The notes under the pieces: model-generated
The model's input: the letters and a program-made list of their open reading frames with translations, nothing else
Databases searched by the model: none
What the model was told of the DNA's origin: nothing
Source: Pontibacter chinhatensis
Lineage (GTDB): Bacteria; Bacteroidota; Bacteroidia; Cytophagales; Hymenobacteraceae
Assembly (NCBI RefSeq): GCF_900113285.1
Contig: NZ_FOOT01000001.1
Coordinates: 930,001-994,000 of the forward strand
Direction of reading: 5' to 3'
Length of the DNA stretch: 64,000 nt
Program-made: the position numbers and the translations under genes
Shown: positions 53,376 to 61,087 of the stretch, piece after piece
How positions within the stretch are numbered: position 1 is the first letter of the stretch
Layout: every line of letters starts with the position of its first letter

Positions 53376-53438
53376 ATGCCTGCACATTTAGCACTTACTC
53401 AGATTTTCATCACAGGCTACGAGCTGCACGACTTGTAG
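53376..53438 (+). CDS. possible 20-codon leader peptide
   Basis: ATG at 53376 encodes MPAHLALTQIFITGYELHDL and stops at 53438, about 84 bp before the EamA ATG. It lies just after a consensus promoter and just before GC-paired, U-rich sequence (53460-53488), as leader peptides do. Coding status is unproven; it may be chance. Confidence 0.3.
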   Translation: MPAHLALTQIFITGYELHDL

Positions 53439-53445
53439 TAGCTCA

Positions 53446-53488
53446 CCCATCTTCTATTGGGGCTATAATGCCCTTCCTTTTTATTTTT
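53446..53488 (+). promoter_or_regulatory. possible attenuator in EamA leader
   Basis: A GGGC/GCCC hairpin with loop TATAAT (53460-53473), followed by a U-rich tract (53474-53488), forms a weak terminator. Upstream CCCA (53446-53449) could instead pair with TGGG (53458-53461), preventing it. Stems are short, so this is tentative. Confidence 0.3.
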
Positions 53489-53521
53489 GGTTGATTGATT
53501 TTTTACACGGGAGGGACAATT

Positions 53522-54433
53522 ATGTTCAGAGGAATCGCCCTGGTATTTCTGGGCGCATGCAGTTTCGGCATACTTTCTACTTTTGTTAAGCTGGCCTACC
53601 AAGAGGGCTTCAGCCTGGGTGAGGTAACGGGCACACAGGTATTTTTTGGGTTGATTATTCTTTGGACCATCGTGTTGTTGCGGAAGCTGCGCGGCAGCCA
53701 AAGCAGCAACACGCCGTTCAGGGAAAAGCTTAAGCTGGTTGCCATGGGCACCAGCACCGGGCTGGTCAGTATTTTCTACTACAAATGCGTGCAGCTGGTG
53801 CCGGCCTCCATTGCCATCCTGCTCCTGATGCAGTTTACCTGGATGAGCCTGCTGCTGGAGTCTGTTATTAAACGTAAACTGCCCAGTCCGGTGCAAATGG
53901 GCATGGTGGTGCTTGTGCTCATAGGCACAGCGTTGGCCGGCCGGCTTTTCAGCAGCAGTATTCCCAACTTCGACCTGGCAGGCATTGTCTACGGCCTGAT
54001 TGCCGCCCTTTGCTATACTTGCTTTTTGATGATAAACAGCTCAGTGGGCAACTCGCTGCACCCTGCTACGAAAAGCGCGCTCCTGCTCACCGGAGCCAAT
54101 ATATTGGTGCTAAGCATCTTCCCACCCGCCTTTCTGGTGAACGGGGCTTTGCTGGCAGGCTTGCTGAAGTGGGGGTTGGTGCTGGCGCTTTTCGGCACGG
54201 TCATTCCGCCCCTGTTCTTTGCCTACGGTATTCCTAAAACAGGGCTGGGACTGAGCGCCATTCTTAGCGCTACAGAGCTTCCTGTGGCGGTGCTGATGTC
54301 GAGTATGGTGTTGCAGGAGGAAGTTTGGCCTGTGCAGTGGGCGGGTGTTGGGCTTATACTCTTAGCCATTGTGTTGTCCAACATCAACTCCCTCAGGCAG
54401 AGGAGGCGGCAGCACAAATTTGCCAATGCTTAA
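53522..54433 (+). CDS. EamA/DMT family permease
   Basis: 303 aa from ATG 53522. Ten membrane segments in two EamA repeats (about 1-140 and 150-290), e.g. GIALVFLGACSFGILSTFVKLAY, QLVPASIAILLLMQFTWMSLLLE and ILSATELPVAVLMSSMVLQEEVWPVQWAGVGLILLAIVL. Drug/metabolite transporters of this class export amino acids or other small molecules; substrate unknown. A consensus promoter and unusual leader precede it. Confidence 0.92.
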   Translation: MFRGIALVFLGACSFGILSTFVKLAYQEGFSLGEVTGTQVFFGLIILWTIVLLRKLRGSQSSNTPFREKLKLVAMGTSTGLVSIFYYKCVQLVPASIAILLLMQFTWMSLLLESVIKRKLPSPVQMGMVVLVLIGTALAGRLFSSSIPNFDLAGIVYGLIAALCYTCFLMINSSVGNSLHPATKSALLLTGANILVLSIFPPAFLVNGALLAGLLKWGLVLALFGTVIPPLFFAYGIPKTGLGLSAILSATELPVAVLMSSMVLQEEVWPVQWAGVGLILLAIVLSNINSLRQRRRQHKFANA

Positions 54434-54739
54434 AATCTTTTGTTGATGGTTAATTACAGGAAGGTCAGGCTTTGCCCCGTGCAGATGCCTGGCTTTTCTG
54501 TTTCCGGGGCTAGCGGATGCCAGGATATAATTAAGGGTTTTTTAAACAAACTTTGCAGCCACGCCTCCGTATCCCACTTCCTGGCAAAAGGCCTATCCCC
54601 CTCTTCCCGCTAGCTGCAAAGTATAATAATTCGTGCCCGGCAGCAGTTTATCACAAAGAGAGGGCACCATAACACAGGCGCCTTTTAAAATCTGGCATTT
54701 TTTGTGATTGTATCACCCCAACCAAACAAGTACAACCCT

Positions 54740-55300
54740 ATGAGAAAGATAGCTGCATTTTTTATACTGTTTTTTCTTTCCCTCGGCCTGCAGCAGGCAC
54801 AGGCGCAGTCGGGCAAGAGCTACCAGGACTGGCTGAAAGAAAGCCGCGCCAAAAGCAAAACGGCCGCTACCTCTAAAAAGGCACCTGCCAAAGGTAAAGG
54901 CAAGGCCGCTGCCGCCAAGGCAAGCGATGCGGCCCCCGCTCCTGCCCTGGCCCCGCCCAGCGGCACGTTCCGGGGCACGATTGGTTGCAGCGACTGCCAG
55001 GGCATCCGCACGGAGCTGGTGCTGACCGGCAGCCCCAAAGACGCTAAACGCACTTTTACCATGAAGCAGACCTTTGTGGGCAAGCCAGCTGACAAAAGCA
55101 TCGTTACCGGCAGTGGCAAGTGGTTCCTGGCAAAGGGCAACAAGCAAGACCCGGACGCTGTAATCCTGCAGCTCATTCCAACGGATGGCGACCTGGACCT
55201 GATGTACTTCCTGCAGGTAAGCGACTCGGAGCTGAAGCTGCTGAACCGGCAGCAGGGCGAAATAAGCGACTCTCAGAACTACTCCATCCACAAACTTTAA
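54740..55300 (+). CDS. NlpE-like secreted protein
   Basis: 186 aa from ATG 54740. A signal peptide (hydrophobic 5-20, cleavage near AQAQ) without a lipobox, a Lys/Ala/Pro-rich linker (about 35-75), then an NlpE N-terminal-type domain: SGTFRGTIGCSDCQGIRTELVLTG, with the CxxC copper/redox motif, and a C-terminal LMYFLQVSDSELKLLN block. NlpE senses envelope and copper stress. Unlike E. coli NlpE this is not a lipoprotein. Function inferred from the domain only. Confidence 0.82.
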   Translation: MRKIAAFFILFFLSLGLQQAQAQSGKSYQDWLKESRAKSKTAATSKKAPAKGKGKAAAAKASDAAPAPALAPPSGTFRGTIGCSDCQGIRTELVLTGSPKDAKRTFTMKQTFVGKPADKSIVTGSGKWFLAKGNKQDPDAVILQLIPTDGDLDLMYFLQVSDSELKLLNRQQGEISDSQNYSIHKL

Positions 55301-55386
55301 AGTATAGGTATGGAAATGTGCTCCTCGGGATAGGCGTGTTTTGAGCATTTTGCGTTATTTTGCAGCTATAAACCATTATCCCTACT

Positions 55387-56361
55387 ATGGCACGTTACCT
55401 AACCGGAATACAGGCGACTGGCAGGCCCCACCTGGGCAACCTGCTGGGTGCCATTATTCCTGCTATCAAGTTCTCTCAGGCCTCTGATGAGGCGGCTTTA
55501 TACTTTATCGCAGACATGCACTCGCTCACGACCATCCGCGATGCAGAAACACTGCGCCACAACACCTATTCGGTAGCCGCTTCCTGGCTGGCCTTCGGCT
55601 TCGACACCGACAAGCATATTTTCTACCGCCAGTCGGATGTGCCGATGGTGACAGAACTGACCTGGTACCTGAACTGCTTCACGCCGTTCCCGATGCTGGC
55701 CAACGCGCACTCCTTCAAGGATAAATCCTCCCGCAGGGGCCTGGCTGACGTGAACGCCGGCTTGTTTACCTACCCGGTGCTGATGGCGGCCGACATCCTG
55801 ATGTATGACGCCAACTTTGTGCCGGTGGGCAAAGACCAGATACAGCACCTGGAAATCACCCGCGACATTGCCAGCGCCTTTAACCACATCTACGGTGACA
55901 CGTTTGTGCTGCCAGAGGCGAAGGTAGATGAGAGCGTGATGACTGTGCCCGGCATCAACGGCGAGAAAATGAGTAAGTCGTACGGCAACATCATCGACAT
56001 TTTTGTGGCGGATAAACCGCTGCGCAAAACGATTATGAGCATCGTTACAGACAGCACCCCGCTGGAGGAGCCCAAGAACCCGGACGACGACACCACCTTT
56101 AAGCTGTACAGCCTGCTGGCCTCTCCGGAGGAGGTTGAGAAGATGCGCCAGAACTACGAGGCGGGCGGCTACGGCTACGGGCACGCCAAGCAGGCGCTCT
56201 ACGAACTCATTGTGAGCAAGTATGCCAAAGAGCGCGAGATATTTAACTACTACATGAACAACCTGCCGGAGCTTGACAAGAAGCTGCAGCTTGGTGCCGA
56301 GAAAGCAAAAGACATTGCTGCCCCCGTACTGCAGCGCGTGCGCCAGAAACTGGGCTACTAA
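55387..56361 (+). CDS. trpS: tryptophanyl-tRNA synthetase
   Basis: 324 aa, the usual bacterial size. Class I signatures GRPHLGNLLG (HIGH-type, about 12-21) and GEKMSKSYGN (KMSKS, about 196-205), plus GIQATG, FIADMHSLT, LMAADILMYDANFVPVGKDQIQHLE. It charges tRNA-Trp. Monocistronic, followed by a strong terminator. Confidence 0.97.
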   Translation: MARYLTGIQATGRPHLGNLLGAIIPAIKFSQASDEAALYFIADMHSLTTIRDAETLRHNTYSVAASWLAFGFDTDKHIFYRQSDVPMVTELTWYLNCFTPFPMLANAHSFKDKSSRRGLADVNAGLFTYPVLMAADILMYDANFVPVGKDQIQHLEITRDIASAFNHIYGDTFVLPEAKVDESVMTVPGINGEKMSKSYGNIIDIFVADKPLRKTIMSIVTDSTPLEEPKNPDDDTTFKLYSLLASPEEVEKMRQNYEAGGYGYGHAKQALYELIVSKYAKEREIFNYYMNNLPELDKKLQLGAEKAKDIAAPVLQRVRQKLGY

Positions 56362-56408
56362 GTATAGACCGGCAGGTAAGAAGCATTACAAGTATACTTT
56401 ACCAGAGA

Positions 56409-56439
56409 ACGGCAGCCGGATAAACCGGCTGCCGTTTTT
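56409..56439 (+). terminator. rho-independent terminator after trpS
   Basis: A perfect 11-bp stem (56409-56419 with 56425-56435), a 5-nt loop and a T-run. The palindromic double word AAGTATACTT lies just upstream at 56390-56399. Confidence 0.9.
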
Positions 56440-56539
56440 CTTTTCTTAACTTATATGCTTCAATAGATTTAACATATCCTGTAATATCTATATCTTGGGG
56501 AGTCACTATACTTAACCTAACCACCCAAGTATCAAGCAT

Positions 56540-57703
56540 ATGATAAACGCAGTTGCAGAAACAACCCCTCTGACCGAGAAAAAGTCGGAGCGCTACCTCT
56601 CGCTGGATGTGTTGCGGGGCCTCACCGTGGCGCTGATGATCATCGTGAACACGCCCGGCAGTTGGAGCACCATCTACGCACCGCTTCGGCATGCTACCTG
56701 GCACGGCTTCACCGTCACCGACCTGGTGTTCCCGGCCTTCCTCTTTGCCGTGGGCAACGCCATGAGCTTCAGCATGCGCAAGTTCTCGCTGCAGCCCGAC
56801 AGCGTTTTCCTGAAAAAAGTGTTTAAGCGCGCCGCTATCATCTTTCTGATTGGCCTGGGCCTCCGGGCTTTCCCGTTTGTGGCACACGCCGAGGGGGGCG
56901 GTTTGGAGGTGATTGATTTTACGGCCATCCGCATCATGGGCGTGCTGCAGCGCATCGCACTGGCTTACCTGATTGGTTCGCTGGTGGTGCATTACCTCAA
57001 AACAAAGGGGGCCTTCATCTTCAGCGGCGTAGTGCTGCTGGGTTACTGGGCGGTGCTATACTTCTTCGGCGACCAACCGGACCCTTACTCGCTCGAAGGC
57101 AATGCCGCCCTGAAATTCGACCTGCTATTCTTCTCTCCGGTGGTACTCTACAAAGGCTATGGCATTCCGTTTGACCCGGAAGGACTACTGAGCACACTGC
57201 CTGCCGCTGTGAACGTGATTGCCGGCTACCTGGTGGGTATGGCCATCCAGAAGTTCGGTAACAACCTTAGCACCGTATTCAAACTTAACCTTATGGGCGC
57301 CGCACTGATTGTGATTGCCCTGGTGTGGGACCTGGTATTCCCTATCAACAAAGCCCTCTGGACGAGCTCCTATACCTTGCATACCATTGGCTTGGTGATG
57401 CTGGTCCTGGCCGCTATTATGCTGCTGATTGAGGTGCTGAAGGTGCGGAAATGGGCCTACTTCTTCGAGGTCTTCGGCAAGAACCCGCTCTTTATCTACG
57501 CCATGTCCATCCTCATCATCAAAACCCTGAGCTTTATTAAAATGGACGAGCAGACCCGCCTGAGCCGCTGGATTTACCAGAACTGGTTCCTGAGCTGGAG
57601 CGAAGGGGAATTCGCCTCCCTCATGTTTGCCTTGGCGTACATGCTCGTGCACTGGCTCATGGGTTACATCATGGACCGCAAACGCATCTACATCAGAGTA
57701 TAA
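56540..57703 (+). CDS. DUF5009/HGSNAT-type membrane acyltransferase (COG4299)
   Basis: 387 aa with ten or more membrane segments. The start LSLDVLRGLTVALMIIVNTPGSW and WHGFTVTDLVFPAFLFAVGNAMSF, IMGVLQRIALAYL and FGKNPLFIYAMSIL are diagnostic of the heparan-alpha-glucosaminide N-acetyltransferase-like family. Members move acetyl groups across membranes to sugars. Substrate here unknown. Confidence 0.88.
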   Translation: MINAVAETTPLTEKKSERYLSLDVLRGLTVALMIIVNTPGSWSTIYAPLRHATWHGFTVTDLVFPAFLFAVGNAMSFSMRKFSLQPDSVFLKKVFKRAAIIFLIGLGLRAFPFVAHAEGGGLEVIDFTAIRIMGVLQRIALAYLIGSLVVHYLKTKGAFIFSGVVLLGYWAVLYFFGDQPDPYSLEGNAALKFDLLFFSPVVLYKGYGIPFDPEGLLSTLPAAVNVIAGYLVGMAIQKFGNNLSTVFKLNLMGAALIVIALVWDLVFPINKALWTSSYTLHTIGLVMLVLAAIMLLIEVLKVRKWAYFFEVFGKNPLFIYAMSILIIKTLSFIKMDEQTRLSRWIYQNWFLSWSEGEFASLMFALAYMLVHWLMGYIMDRKRIYIRV

Positions 57704-57724
57704 ATTTATACTTACCCAGAGTAT

Positions 57725-57764
57725 AAACTCCCGTCGGCTACAGTATAGCCGGCGGGAGTTTTTT
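57725..57764 (+). terminator. rho-independent terminator
   Basis: A 15-bp stem with one G-U pair (57725-57739 with 57747-57761) and a T-run. The loop is CAGTAT-like and AGTATA words abut the left arm. Confidence 0.88.
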
Positions 57765-57817
57765 GTTTGCCTATACTTTATACCTCAAGTTGCTATTTAC
57801 TTCTGTAGTGATGGAGC

Positions 57818-57861
57818 AAACCCACCTCCACCCCTCCCAGGAGGGGAATTACTGCAAGCTG
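57818..57861. repeat. intergenic repeat family A, copy 3
   Basis: Same layout as copies 1 and 2: aaacccacc, C-rich arm, gaggggaattactgcaag. The upstream stretch gctatttacttctgtag resembles that before copy 2. Confidence 0.75.
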
Positions 57862-58023
57862 TTTAATAATTCCCTCTTGTGGACTAGCCAAAACGGGAGT
57901 TTTGAGCTAGCTAGCGCAGCTCTTAGGAGTGGGTTATTTGCAGAGGTTTTATACTTGCGCGGGCATAAAAAAAGCACTTACGCCTTAGCAGTAAGTGCAG
58001 GAACTGTAACCGAAAGTAGGAAT

Positions 58024-58404
58024 CTATACTTCTTCTGCCCCTTCCATGATGATCAGGTCGGCGGAGGCACGGTTCAGCGCAATCGGGATGTTGTTGATTA
58101 CGGCTGTGCGGATCAGGGTCTGGATATCGTGCTCGTGTCCGTGAGGCGTTTCTGCATCGATGAAGAAGATAACCTTGTGCACCTCGTGCTGCAGGATTTT
58201 AGCAGCCAGCAGGATGTCGCCGCCGCTTGGGCCGTGGCCGAAGGGTTTCACGTCCAGTTCGAGCATGTCGTTGAGCAGTTTGGAGGTGTTGCTGGTGCCG
58301 ATCAGTTCGTGCTTTACGAGCTCCTCGCGGTGCACCTTGGCCCAGTTCAGCAGCTCTGTCTTTCTCTGGTTATGGGCGATTAACGCAATGGTAGTTTTTT
58401 TCAT
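58024..58404 (-). CDS. methylglyoxal synthase-like protein with altered active site
   Basis: 126 aa from ATG 58404. It aligns along its length with MgsA: IALIAHNQRKTELLNW, GTSNTSKLL, GPSGGDILLAAK, VIFFIDAETPHGHEHDI and IPIALNRASADLII. The catalytic base Asp of the GGD motif and the His of the HEHD block are kept, but Asp20 of the E. coli enzyme (AHDHCK) is Asn here and the phosphate loop GTTGN reads GTSNT. MgsA turns DHAP into methylglyoxal. Activity may be changed. Confidence 0.85.
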   Translation of the reverse strand: MKKTTIALIAHNQRKTELLNWAKVHREELVKHELIGTSNTSKLLNDMLELDVKPFGHGPSGGDILLAAKILQHEVHKVIFFIDAETPHGHEHDIQTLIRTAVINNIPIALNRASADLIIMEGAEEV

Positions 58405-58767
58405 ATGCAATTTGTTTGGTGGCCTCTGTTGTAGATGCCTTGCCTAAAGTTACTCTTATTTTTGAAAAAAGCGTACAATCCAGAGAGAGTAGCTTGGCAA
58501 GAAATGCGGCAGAAACCGTGCTTTTCTCGCAAAAAATGACTAAATTTGAAGTATTACAACATCCTGATCCCGCTCTGATCATACATTTCGCCTCCCTTTG
58601 GTTTTCCTTCCTGAGGCCTAATCAGAAATTTCCTATCAGGGTTTATACTTCTGCAGCACACCTTGGCAGCAATGCCCTCAGGTATAAAAGCTGCGCCTGT
58701 TTGTATGCCTTACGGCCTTCCGCTGCGTTGGCTGTGGCACATGTCCTACTTTAACTATATACCGCCT
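58405..58767. other. 363-bp gap between divergent genes, with -7 element
   Basis: Contains an exact TAnnTTTG box TAAATTTG (58541-58548), implying a leader of about 210 nt before the small gene at 58768. An open frame (58416-58754) has no recognisable features and no good start; I do not call it a gene. Confidence 0.5.
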
Positions 58768-58980
58768 ATGGCCAGATCACAGAACACCTTCCTGAAGAAA
58801 CAACGCGAGAAACTGAAGCAAAAGAAGAAAGAAGAGAAGATGCAGCGCAAGCAGGAGCGCCATGAGAACTCTGCCGGCGGAAGCTTGGAAGCCATGATTG
58901 CTTACGTGGATGAGTTCGGCAACATTACCGACACTCCTCCGGAAGAACCCAAAAAAAGTGATGAAGACGATAAAGCGTAA
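58768..58980 (+). CDS. small, highly charged protein (Bacteroidota cold-shock-associated type)
   Basis: 70 aa from ATG 58768. A Lys/Arg/Glu-rich coiled N-terminus (KKQREKLKQKKKEEKMQRK) then SLEAMIAYVDEFGNITDTPP. From memory, this matches a Bacteroidota family found beside, or fused to, cold-shock-domain proteins; here no CspA is adjacent. Possibly an RNA-binding or chaperone-type partner (inference). Long 5' leader; its own terminator follows. Confidence 0.78.
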   Translation: MARSQNTFLKKQREKLKQKKKEEKMQRKQERHENSAGGSLEAMIAYVDEFGNITDTPPEEPKKSDEDDKA

Positions 58981-58988
58981 CAAAGGCC

Positions 58989-59026
58989 AAAGGCAGGTTA
59001 GAACCAGATTCTAACCTGCCTTTTTT
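58989..59026 (+). terminator. rho-independent terminator
   Basis: A perfect 15-bp stem (58989-59003 with 59009-59023), a 5-nt loop and six Ts. Confidence 0.92.
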
Positions 59027-59170
59027 GATTATGGTATACTATGAAAGTATAAACCTATACTTCAGCAACGGGCCAGGACTGTTTTTATAGGCAGGGAAAC
59101 CCGGTTAACCGGATTACTCTACTTCTATACATTATACTTGCCGGCTATCACCCTGTACTTTCCCCTTTCT

Positions 59171-59249
59171 CTGGCGCAAGTCTTCAAACTTGTGTCCTAC
59201 CATGGTGTCAAGTTTCCCCGAAATGCTTCGGGATAGGGCAACTTGGCTG
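59171..59249. repeat. repeat family B, copy 1
   Basis: Begins CTGGCGC and ends GAAATGCTTCGGGATAGGGC plus AACTTGGC; related to copy 2 at 59319-59365, which has lost the middle. Confidence 0.6.
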
Positions 59250-59318
59250 GCTTGAAAAGCCATACTTTATAGGTTGGCTATACTTTTATACTTCCTGCTG
59301 CTCCGGAATCCCCTATTG

Positions 59319-59365
59319 CTGGCGCGGGTTTCGCTGAAATGCTTTGGGACAGGGCAACCCGTGCC
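59319..59365. repeat. repeat family B, copy 2 (shorter)
   Basis: Begins CTGGCGC and contains GAAATGCTTTGGGACAGGGC, matching copy 1 with few changes. Confidence 0.6.
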
Positions 59366-59376
59366 TTCCTATCTTC

Positions 59377-59600
59377 TCGGATTTGCAATCCGAGTGGCTC
59401 GCAGAGCCATACTTATACTTGCAGTTATACTTTATACTTGAGTTTATACTTTCCTTGGCGCTATTATACCTGCTTTTTCGGATTTGCAATCCGGGAGTAT
59501 GGAACGGCGGATTTGTAATCCGAACTGCAAAGGCAGTGGCTACTGGCAAGCAACGGATTACAAATCCTTAGAGTAGGTGGTTCCGGATTGCAAATCCGGA
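59377..59600. repeat. five REP-like palindromes CGGATTTGCAATCCG
   Basis: Near-identical dyads at 59378-59392, 59479-59493, 59508-59522, 59554-59567 and 59582-59600 (variants with TAAT/TTAC centres, two inverted). Similar palindromes occur as REP-like elements in Bacteroidota. Spacing is irregular, so not a CRISPR. Confidence 0.75.
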
Positions 59601-59644
59601 ACAGCAGGGAGGCTGGGAAGCAGTTCGATAGCTGCTGCCTTTAC

Positions 59645-59714
59645 TGTCATCTCGACCTTCGGGAGAGATCTGAAGAGTATTCCAGATAGCCCTCTCGCGC
59701 AGCTCGAGATGACA
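59645..59714. repeat. inverted-repeat element bounded by TGTCATCTCGA
   Basis: A 70-bp unit with perfect 11-bp terminal inverted repeats (59645-59655 with 59704-59714) and an internal GGGAGAGATCTGAAGAG-type stretch. Matches the common Bacteroidota intergenic element of this layout (from memory). Confidence 0.7.
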
Positions 59715-59732
59715 GGGAATGAAAGCAAGTAT

Positions 59733-59772
59733 AATTCCCCTCCTCGGAGGGGCTGGGGTGGGTTTACACCTG
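59733..59772. repeat. intergenic repeat family A, copy 4 (inverted)
   Basis: Reads aattcccctcctcggagggg then ctggggtgggttt, the reverse complement of the layout at 47562. Confidence 0.75.
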
Positions 59773-59773
59773 T

Positions 59774-59800
59774 AGGGACAGGTCGCGACATGTCCGCATG
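59774..59800. repeat. short inverted repeat (GGACA..TGTCCGCATG)
   Basis: Related to the element at 52323-52344 by its arms. Confidence 0.5.
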
Positions 59801-59847
59801 GATACCTGCAGCTATAGAACTTATACTTCAGCATCAGTAACTAAAGG

Positions 59848-59885
59848 CTCCCCTCCTTAGACAAGGAGGGGCTAGGGGTGGTTGG
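59848..59885. repeat. intergenic repeat family A, copy 5 (inverted, divergent)
   Basis: Reads ctcccctcctt, spacer, aaggaggggctaggggtgg. Confidence 0.7.
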
Positions 59886-60030
59886 ACCCGGTATGGCAAT
59901 AGTCCCCTGCCCTTCCTGCCATCTCAACCAGAGCAAGAAATCTATTTAGCCCCCTCCTCTCTCCAGAATGTCAGGCAGTAAACTAACCGCACACCAAAAA
60001 TTTATACTCTAACTGGTATATCCCGTCTGG

Positions 60031-60933
60031 TTACCCAACAATTGCCTTCCGGAACTGCTTTGGCGACAGGCCACTCTTGCGCTTAAAAAACTTGCCGAAC
60101 GAAGACTGGTCAGAGAAGTGAAGCATTTCGGAGATCTGCTGAATCGACAGCTGGGGTTGTTGCAGCAGCAAGCGGGCCTCCCCGTACAGCATCTGAAAAA
60201 TGAAGTCGGCCACCGTCTGGCCCGTCAACCGCTTGACGACGAGCGTGAGGTAGTGCGGCGTGATATGCAGCTGGTTGGCATAAAAGTGTACATGGTGCTC
60301 CTTCTTGTAGTGGTCTGCCAGCAGCTCAATAAAAGATTGAATGATGATCTCATCCCGGGACAGAGTAGAGCTCTGCGTGATGGTTGGCTCATGCTCGATG
60401 ATGTTGCTCAGGTCGAGGAAGAAAATCAGCAGCGAACTCAGAATAATCTCCTTGTAGTAGTTGTGCTCCACCTCCTCAATCATCTCCGCCGTAAAGCCCA
60501 TCCGCCTTTGCATCAAACCAGCCTGCTTTCTGCCCAGCGGCAGAATGGGCCTGCTGTGCATCTTCACCCCATACTTCACCCGCTTGTAGATCATGTCCGT
60601 GGAGAACATCTCGTCCACAAACTCCTTGCTCACATAAATGCACTTGCACCGGAAGTCCTCGCTCACCTGTGTGAACATAAAAAAATGACCAAAAGACAAC
60701 AGTAGCAGGTTGTTGCTCTCCAGGCTGTACTCCTTAAAGTTTACCTGCAGACGGGCGCTTCCACTTAAAACCAAAACAAACAACGATGACTTTAGATAGA
60801 CAGAGGACTTAATAAAGGTGTTCATCCCATTTCTGTTCAGCTCAAAGCTGCTCACTTTCGGGCCTAATCCTCTGAAATGATGCATATTTTCAAATATCTC
60901 TACATCGGTGATGATATCTGCTATGGGTCTCAT
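60031..60933 (-). CDS. AraC family transcriptional regulator
   Basis: 300 aa. The N-terminal region (about 30-150) is a cupin-like sensor, with a hydrophobic ligand-binding pattern (YLKSSLFVLVLSGSARLQVNF, NLLLLSFGHFFMF). The C-terminal AraC HTH (about 205-298) has VHFYANQLHITPHYLTLVVKRLTGQTVADF and SIQQISEMLHFSDQSSFGKFFKRKSGLSPKQFRK. It is divergent from the TolC/HlyD/MFS genes, which it probably controls. Confidence 0.93.
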   Translation of the reverse strand: MRPIADIITDVEIFENMHHFRGLGPKVSSFELNRNGMNTFIKSSVYLKSSLFVLVLSGSARLQVNFKEYSLESNNLLLLSFGHFFMFTQVSEDFRCKCIYVSKEFVDEMFSTDMIYKRVKYGVKMHSRPILPLGRKQAGLMQRRMGFTAEMIEEVEHNYYKEIILSSLLIFFLDLSNIIEHEPTITQSSTLSRDEIIIQSFIELLADHYKKEHHVHFYANQLHITPHYLTLVVKRLTGQTVADFIFQMLYGEARLLLQQPQLSIQQISEMLHFSDQSSFGKFFKRKSGLSPKQFRKAIVG

Positions 60934-61087
60934 ACTTTCTACCTGTACGTTTCATTGTGGGTACACCAGACAAATATATTCAATACAAACCAATTTTGTC
61001 AAATTTTGGAAGAGTGCTTCCAGGTCTAGAACCCCGAACTTTGCAGGAGTTTTTTATTTGAACCATAGTACCTTAAAGATTCAATTC

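Larger units (their letters stand above)
57704..58023. other. 320-bp gene-free region
   Basis: Holds the terminator at 57725, copy 3 of repeat family A (57818-57861) and several TATACTT words (57706-57714, 57772, 57949). No ORF is supported. Confidence 0.7.
59036..59459. repeat. densest cluster of the AAGTATA/TATACTT word
   Basis: About eleven exact heptamers within 430 bp, in both orientations, including four TATACTT copies between 59412 and 59455. See the findings for the window-wide count. Confidence 0.85.
59027..60030. other. 1-kb gene-free repeat-rich region
   Basis: No ORF with coding character. It holds at least five repeat types: eleven or more AAGTATA/TATACTT words (59036-59459), a CTGGCGC..AGGGCAAC repeat pair, five CGGATTTGCAATCCG-like palindromes, a TGTCATCTCGA-bounded inverted repeat and two inverted copies of family A. 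Looks like a sink for interspersed repeats. Confidence 0.8.

Noticed and set aside
58416..58754. A 112-codon open frame upstream of the small charged gene
   Set aside because: No good start, no recognisable feature, and it is crossed by a -7 promoter element.
59377..59600. Clustered short palindromes suggesting a CRISPR array
   Set aside because: Units are about 15 nt, irregularly spaced and in both orientations; no cas genes are present.
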